Assembly (NCBI GenBank): GCA_034521575.1
Contig: JAXHMJ010000002.1
Coordinates: forward strand, 156,706 to 220,705
DNA from: a candidate division KSB1 bacterium
GTDB lineage: Bacteria > Zhuqueibacterota > Zhuqueibacteria > Residuimicrobiales > Krinioviventaceae
DNA length: 64,000 nt
Direction of reading: 5' to 3'
The notes under the pieces were generated by a model. The model made no database searches, was not told where the DNA came from, and worked only from the letters and a program-made list of their open reading frames with translations. Below are positions 59,905 through 64,000 of this stretch, one piece after another. The first letter of the stretch is position 1. The number at the start of each line of letters is the position of its first letter. Both the position numbers and the translations under genes were made by a program.

Positions 59905-62207
59905 ATGCAGAACGGTCAAATAAACGGTTCGGAACACAAGGAATGGAAGCTTGAGGATTATCTGGATCTGGTCCTCCGGCGGCGCTGGTTGATTTTGATT
60001 GTGTTTGTTCTTGTCGCCGGCGTGACCGCATTTTACGCCTTGTCCCGTCCTGAACAATATGCCTCGTCCATTACCTTTTCGAATTGATATGCAGAGCCAG
60101 TATTCCGGTCTTAGCGGCTCGGATAATGTGTCGTCCTATTATTATTACATGCGCAGCAATAATTTGCGCTATTATCAGGCGTTGCTCAGCAGCGCGCCGT
60201 TTCGCGAACAGGTGATCCGCGAGGCCTTGTCGGACAGTACACTGAATGCCCGGGGCGGTATCCGGACAGAAACGATTCAGCAAATTTTAAACTCCGGACT
60301 GACTTTGAGTAAACCGGAAGAGTATTCCAATTTAATGAATATGCGGTTGACGGCCTATGACCCGGTGGTTTGCTACAGAATTGCCGTTATTGCTGCAGAT
60401 GCTTTTAAACAGCGATCACGCAATATCGAGCAGGAACAGTCCCAGAATGTCGTCGAATACGTCGAGAGTCAGAAACGCGAGGCGGAAAAAAATCTGGAAA
60501 AAGCGGAAACCGAGCTGCAGGAATTTAAAAACGAGACCAATATTACCATCAGCGATGCCAGCGACGGTATCCTGCAGCGTCTGAACGAGATCGAATCCAG
60601 GATTACCGAGATCGAGACCAAACGCCGGCTGGCTGAGGAGAATCTCAAAACCTATAACCTGCGTCTGGCGCAGATGCAGGGTAAGAGTTCACCCGGTATG
60701 CTGGATATGGAAGCCCCGCATGTTAAAGAACTGCGCATGGATATCCAAAACCTTGAAGAACAGATTTACCAGCTGCAGGAAGCCGGGGATGAGGGCTCGG
60801 AAGATCTGACGCGTCTGCAAACTCAGCTGAGTACCAAAAAAGATCAATTGCGCGCTGCTGTCCTGCAGGCCGGGGAGGGGGAGCAGGAACCGGTCTTGGG
60901 CGCGGATGACAATACCTTTGCCGTACTGCGCGAACGCAAGATCAATGAAGAGCTGGAGCTGTATTCACTGAAAAACGAAGAGCGCTTTTACAAGCAACTG
61001 CTGCGTAATTACCAGAGCCGTCACCCCCAATGTCCTCGAGCACGCCATCAAGCTCGCCAAACTGCAGCGCGCCAAAACGGTTTCGGAAAATTTATATTCT
61101 TTTCTGATCACACAGGGTCAAAAAGCCAAAATTCAGGCGGAAACCGGCACCGGCGGCGTCCTCATCGTCTCTCCGGCCGCCATGCCCGGCGCGCCCATTC
61201 CGGATAACAGCACCCGAAATATTATGGTCGGATTGATCCTCGGCCTCGGATTGGGACTGGGACTCGCCTTTGCCATGGATTATTTTGACAAATCCGTGCG
61301 CACCATAGAAGACATCGAACGCTATACCGGCAAGTCGGTGCTCGGAACCATCCCGGATATCAACCGGGTGCGCGTCAAACGCTCCGGTTCGTCAAAACCG
61401 TCCGTTCCGAAAAACGGCCACAACGGCACGACGGAGCATGCTTATCAGCTGCTGCCGGCTATCGGTTCACGCAATCCGCTTGTAGAAGCCTATCGCAGCT
61501 TGCGCACCGATCTGCAGTTTGTCAATGTGGACGAGCCGCTCAAAAGCGTCATGATCACCAGTTCGGTGCCCGGCGAGGGCAAAACGCTGACCACCGCCAA
61601 TCTGGCTATTTCCTATGCGGAACTGGGCAAAAAAGTGCTCATTGTAGACGCCGATATGCGCAAGTCCATGCAGCACAGAATCTTTTCTATCGAAAAATCG
61701 CCCGGACTCTCGGACTGGCTGGCCCGCGATGATCTGGCCATCGATGACGTGATCCAAAACAGCGGCATCAGCAATCTGTCGATCATCACCGCCGGAACCA
61801 CGCCGCCGAATCCCGCGGAAATGCTGGACAGTCAGAAAATGCGCCAATTGGTTGATGAACTGGAAACCAAATTTGAACTGGTGTTGTTCGATTCGCCGCC
61901 TCTGACCGTGGTCAGCGATCCGCGCATCATGTCCACCCGCATTAAAAATGTACTGCTGGTGGTGCGCGCCGATTATACCAAATATCCGGCCGTGCAGACC
62001 GCTGTCAATCTGGTTACCAATCTGGATGCAAAAATTCTCGGCGCCATCCTCAACGGCGTCGGACGCAGCAAAGGATACGGATATTACAATTACCGCTATT
62101 CGTATTACAATTACAGTTATTATTATTCGCATGACGGCGGCAAGAAAAAGAACAAAAGCAACCGTACAAAAGCCCTCAAAGACAAGGTGACAAAAAGCAA
62201 AGTATAA
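59905..62207 (+). CDS. Wzc-like polysaccharide copolymerase with tyrosine autokinase domain (frameshifted)
   Basis: A Wzz-type N-terminal part (WKLEDYLDLVLRRRWLILIVFVLVAG) has the first membrane helix, followed by a long periplasmic coiled coil (QNVVEYVESQKREAEKNLEKAE, then RRLAEENLKTYNLRLAQMQ). The second helix is IMVGLILGLGLGLGLAFAMDYF near 61230. The cytoplasmic BY-kinase carries Walker A TSSVPGEGKTLTTANLAIS, Walker A' KVLIVDADMRKS and Walker B FELVLFDSPP. A Tyr cluster ends the protein (YGYYNYRYSYYNYSYYYSH), the usual site of autophosphorylation. It controls polysaccharide chain length and export with the Wza-like protein. Frame changes occur near 60080 and 61025. About 765 residues. Confidence 0.9.
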
Positions 62208-62214
62208 AAATCGC

Positions 62215-62370
62215 AAGGTCTGAAAGTCGAAAAGTATAAGCTCTCCAGTTGGCTTTTGCTGACTTGATCTTTGACGTTATGACTTTATAGCTTTACGACT
62301 TTGCTTTGGACTTTAACTCAGCACTGATTGCAAACCGCCCAAGAATGAATCCGCTGACTTTTTGACTTGA
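62215..62370 (+). repeat. Dispersed intergenic repeat, copy I of the tail family
   Basis: Begins AAGGTCTGAAAGTCGAAAAG and contains GCACTGATTGCA (62321-62332) followed by AAGAATGAATCCGC. Shares these blocks with 62848-62900 and 63517-63660. Confidence 0.65.
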
Positions 62371-62377
62371 CCTAAAA

Positions 62378-62638
62378 TTGATAAACATCCAATACACCAA
62401 ACACGCTCTTGAAAAAACAAAAGCACGAAAAATTGCATCGCAGCATATACGAGACTGTGTGATGGAACCGGATTGGACAGAACAAGATAAAATAGACAAG
62501 ACGCTGATTCATTATATTAAAGAGACAGATAACAAATATTTAAGAGTAATCGGACGTCGTAAAGATAATAATTTGTTGCTGATTAGCGTCTTTTTTGACA
62601 GGCGGTTATTGAGGAAAATCAATAATGATAATGATTAA
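62378..62638 (+). CDS. DUF4258 family protein, toxin-like
   Basis: 86 residues: INIQYTKHALEKTKARKIASQHIRDCVMEPD, then KYLRVIGRRKDNNLLLISVFFDRR. The H-A-E-K-x-x-A-R-x-I start and the terminal VFFDRR strand are the DUF4258 pattern, a RelE-like small alpha/beta fold often found in mobile toxin-antitoxin pairs. The start is TTG 62378, weakly supported. It overlaps the DUF2283 gene by 14 bases, which is the usual partner order. Confidence 0.8.
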   Translation: MINIQYTKHALEKTKARKIASQHIRDCVMEPDWTEQDKIDKTLIHYIKETDNKYLRVIGRRKDNNLLLISVFFDRRLLRKINNDND

Positions 62639-62825
62639 TTATGATAAGCATGGCGATGTCTTGGAAATAAAGTTTTCTGAAAACGAGGTCGAGAGCAGTG
62701 AATACTTGCAGGAAACAGGATTTGTGGTGGATTATGACAAGGCCGGAAAACTGATTTCCGTAGAAGTTTTGTCCTTTAGTAAGAGAGTCGATGACAAGCA
62801 GGTTATAGAAGCCATTGCAAGTTAA
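62625..62825 (+). CDS. DUF2283 family protein, probable antitoxin partner
   Basis: 66 residues: MINYDKHGDVLEIKFSENEV, then GFVVDYDKAGKLISVEVLSFSKR. This is the DUF2283 pattern of a short beta-rich fold with a YDxxGDVLyI-like start. DUF4258-DUF2283 pairs are recurrent in bacterial genomes and behave like toxin-antitoxin modules, although the biochemistry is not settled. Start at ATG 62625 or 62631. Confidence 0.82.
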   Translation: MIMINYDKHGDVLEIKFSENEVESSEYLQETGFVVDYDKAGKLISVEVLSFSKRVDDKQVIEAIAS

Positions 62826-62847
62826 AAAATGATGTGGAGCAAGTCTG

Positions 62848-62900
62848 AGGTCTGAAAGTCAAAAGCCTTTTAGGCGGCTTTTACTGCCTCTTGATTTTTT
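62848..62900 (+). repeat. Dispersed intergenic repeat, copy II of the tail family
   Basis: GAGGTCTGAAAGTCAAAAGCC followed by TTTTAGGCGGCTTTTACTGCC; the inner part can fold as AAAAGCC/GGCTTTT, so it may also terminate the DUF2283 transcript. Confidence 0.65.
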
Positions 62901-62930
62901 ATTATTCATATTTGACAGACTAAAAATATT

Positions 62931-63122
62931 ATGCCTTTAATAAAAAAATACGATTCATTTGATAAAGCCGAAAAGGCGGATGTTGAATATTGGCAATCCT
63001 TGTCCGGTGAAGAAAAATTAGTTATTTTAGAAGGCATTCGACAACAATATTGGGCGTTTCAAAATGAACATCCCTCAAGACTACAAAGAGTTTATAGAAT
63101 TATTAAACGGAAAACGCGTTAA
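62931..63122 (+). CDS. Small protein paired with a nucleotidyltransferase, antitoxin-like
   Basis: 63 residues beginning MPLIKKYDSFDKAEKADVEY, with WQSLSGEEKLVILEGIRQQYW in the middle and a basic end. The W-x-x-L-S-x-x-E-K-L pattern is common in short proteins encoded just before MNT-type nucleotidyltransferases. It overlaps the next gene by 59 bases in another frame, so the two are probably translationally coupled. No fold is assigned with confidence; an antitoxin or partner role is inferred from position only. Confidence 0.65.
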   Translation: MPLIKKYDSFDKAEKADVEYWQSLSGEEKLVILEGIRQQYWAFQNEHPSRLQRVYRIIKRKTR

Positions 63123-63518
63123 ATATCTTATCATCGGCGGGTATGCTGTCGGATATCACAGTCGACCCAAATTTACGAATGCTATTGATTTTTGGATTGA
63201 AAACAGTGCGCAAAATGCGGATAAAATATTAAAAGCGCTGAGAGAATTCGGATTCTCTGATTTAGACATCGAACAAAGAGATCTGATTGATCCTGACAAG
63301 GTTATTCAATTGGGATTTGCCCCTGTTCGTATCGATATTATTACAAGTATAGAGGGTGTAGACTTTGATGATGCATTCCAAAATAAACAATTGGCTCCTA
63401 TTTGGGGGTAGAAGCATACTTTATTTCTAAAAAATATCTGATTATGACCAAAAAACAAGCGGGAAGAAAAAAAGATCAGGACGATATTGAATGGATCATA
63501 AAGTACTCGAAAGATTAA
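63064..63518 (+). CDS. Nucleotidyltransferase-like protein, AbiEii/DUF6036 type (one frameshift)
   Basis: MNIPQDYKEFIELLNGKRVKYLIIGGYAVGYH and TNAIDFWIENSAQNADKILKAL show the minimal nucleotidyltransferase start; the usual T.D.D motif reads TNAIDFWI, so one metal-binding Asp is altered to Asn-Ala. PVRIDIITSIEGVDFDDAF follows. The frame ends early at 63411, but adding one G to the G5 run at 63404-63408 continues into GVEAYFISKKYLIMTKKQAGRKKDQDDIEWIIKY, the expected family ending, with a stop at 63516-63518. 151 residues in total. Such proteins act in toxin-antitoxin or abortive infection systems. Confidence 0.78.
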
Positions 63519-63660
63519 AGGTCTGAAAGTAAAAAACCTTTCAGGCGGCTTTTACTGGCTTTTATTTTTGACTTTGGACTTGACTTTTACCCGGCACTGA
63601 TTGCAGACGACGAATAAATCCGCCGGTGGGCGGACACGGTCCGTGGGCTCAGAAACGAAA
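63517..63660 (+). repeat. Dispersed intergenic repeat, copy III of the tail family
   Basis: Contains AAGGTCTGAAAGTAAAAAAC, then TTTCAGGCGGCTTTTACTGG, GCACTGATTGCA (63594-63605) and the 50-base unit (63611-63660) also found at 56263-56312. Confidence 0.7.
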
Positions 63661-63742
63661 AAGAAAAGCCCCCTATTGCTCTGCAGCATTTTTTATGTAC
63701 TTTGCGTTCTGACTTTTGATTTTCCGGCGATTGATTCTCATC

Positions 63743-64000
63743 ATGCTAACCAAAAACACATTAAAAAACAAAATTACGTCTCACCTGCAAAGCAATGAAA
63801 ATATCATCTTTGCCGTGACATTCGGATCATTTAATTCCCCAACGTTTGGAGAGTTGAGTGATATTGATATTGGTATCTTTTGCCGGAAAAAACTCGAATT
63901 GCTTGAATGGGGTGGACTCATTTCCCAATTGCAGTCATTGACTCAACGCAGGGTTGACCTGGTGCAGCTGAATGATCTTTACAATAAAAATCCATTGTTT
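63743..64000 (+). CDS. MNT-type nucleotidyltransferase (3' partial)
   Basis: 86 codons to the window end. The nucleotidyltransferase signature is intact: FAVTFGSFNSPTFGELSDIDIGIF (GSF followed by SDIDIGI), then LTQRRVDLVQL, which supplies the third acidic residue. This is the MntA-like antitoxin type that AMPylates or pairs with a HEPN toxin; the toxin gene, if present, would follow beyond the window. The start ATG at 63743 has no clear Shine-Dalgarno. Confidence 0.82.
   Translation, partial: MLTKNTLKNKITSHLQSNENIIFAVTFGSFNSPTFGELSDIDIGIFCRKKLELLEWGGLISQLQSLTQRRVDLVQLNDLYNKNPLF

Noticed and set aside
62215-63660. Integron cassette array
   Set aside because: No attC-type core sites or integrase gene in the window; the repeats resemble a general intergenic repeat with terminator-like hairpins.

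Overview
The window looks like chromosome of a Gram-negative bacterium of the FCB group, probably a Calditrichota/KSB1- or Ignavibacteria-like lineage. Seven large secreted proteins end in a type IX secretion (T9SS) sorting tail, six of them with the NPFN signature (usually YPNPFN). A PorV-type outer-membrane protein opens the window, and lipoproteins and an outer-membrane porin are present. No rRNA, tRNA, transposase or CRISPR array was seen. Many genes, including essential single-copy ones (ftsZ, mraY, ftsW, ftsQ, manA), are split by single-base frame changes, often in short homopolymers. I read these as mostly base-calling errors and annotate such genes as single CDS spans with the breaks noted.

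Layout. (1) 1-6164: PorV-like protein, a large T9SS cargo protein and a SurA-like peptidyl-prolyl isomerase lipoprotein. (2) 6177-25590: a beta-mannan utilisation locus on the + strand. It holds two GH5 mannanases, a cellobiose 2-epimerase-like protein, a GH130 mannosylglucose phosphorylase, a metallophosphoesterase with a CBM9-like tail, a DUF5060/TIM-barrel glycosidase, two GH26 mannanases, mannose-6-phosphate isomerase, a transglutaminase-like protein, a beta-helix-like T9SS protein and a LacI regulator. The inferred flow is extracellular mannan to mannobiose (GH5/GH26), then mannosyl-glucose (epimerase), then mannose-1-phosphate plus glucose (GH130), with ManA linking mannose-6-P to fructose-6-P. 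(3) 25818-32541: a sulfotransferase-like/alpha-beta-hydrolase fusion, a truncated secreted-protein remnant, a Cys/His-rich DsrE-like protein preceded by a 16-codon ORF and a terminator-like hairpin, and a secreted repeat protein. (4) 32674-36895 (-): a glycine-betaine ABC transporter with its own porin. (5) 37300-38902 (-): an ogt/NUDIX/SSB-like operon. (6) 39017-43711 (-): a 1564-residue FG-GAP/Ig-repeat T9SS protein.

(7) 43964-56111: the division and cell wall (dcw) cluster mraZ-rsmH-ftsL-ftsI-murF-mraY-ftsW-murG-ftsQ-ftsA-ftsZ. It has an MraZ-box promoter in front and a strong terminator behind, but lacks murE, murD, murC, murB and ddl. (8) 56112-57095: a gene-free repeat region with REP-like palindromes, then rpmB (-). 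(9) 57771-62207: surface-polysaccharide genes, namely a WlbA/WbpB-type dehydrogenase, a Wza-like export protein and a Wzc-like tyrosine kinase. (10) 62378-64000: small toxin-antitoxin-like modules (DUF4258/DUF2283 and nucleotidyltransferases) separated by a dispersed intergenic repeat that also has a copy at 56263.

The most unusual items are the sORF/attenuator/Cys-rich DsrE unit, the sulfotransferase-hydrolase fusion, the repeat-separated small-gene tail, and the dcw cluster without most Mur ligases.
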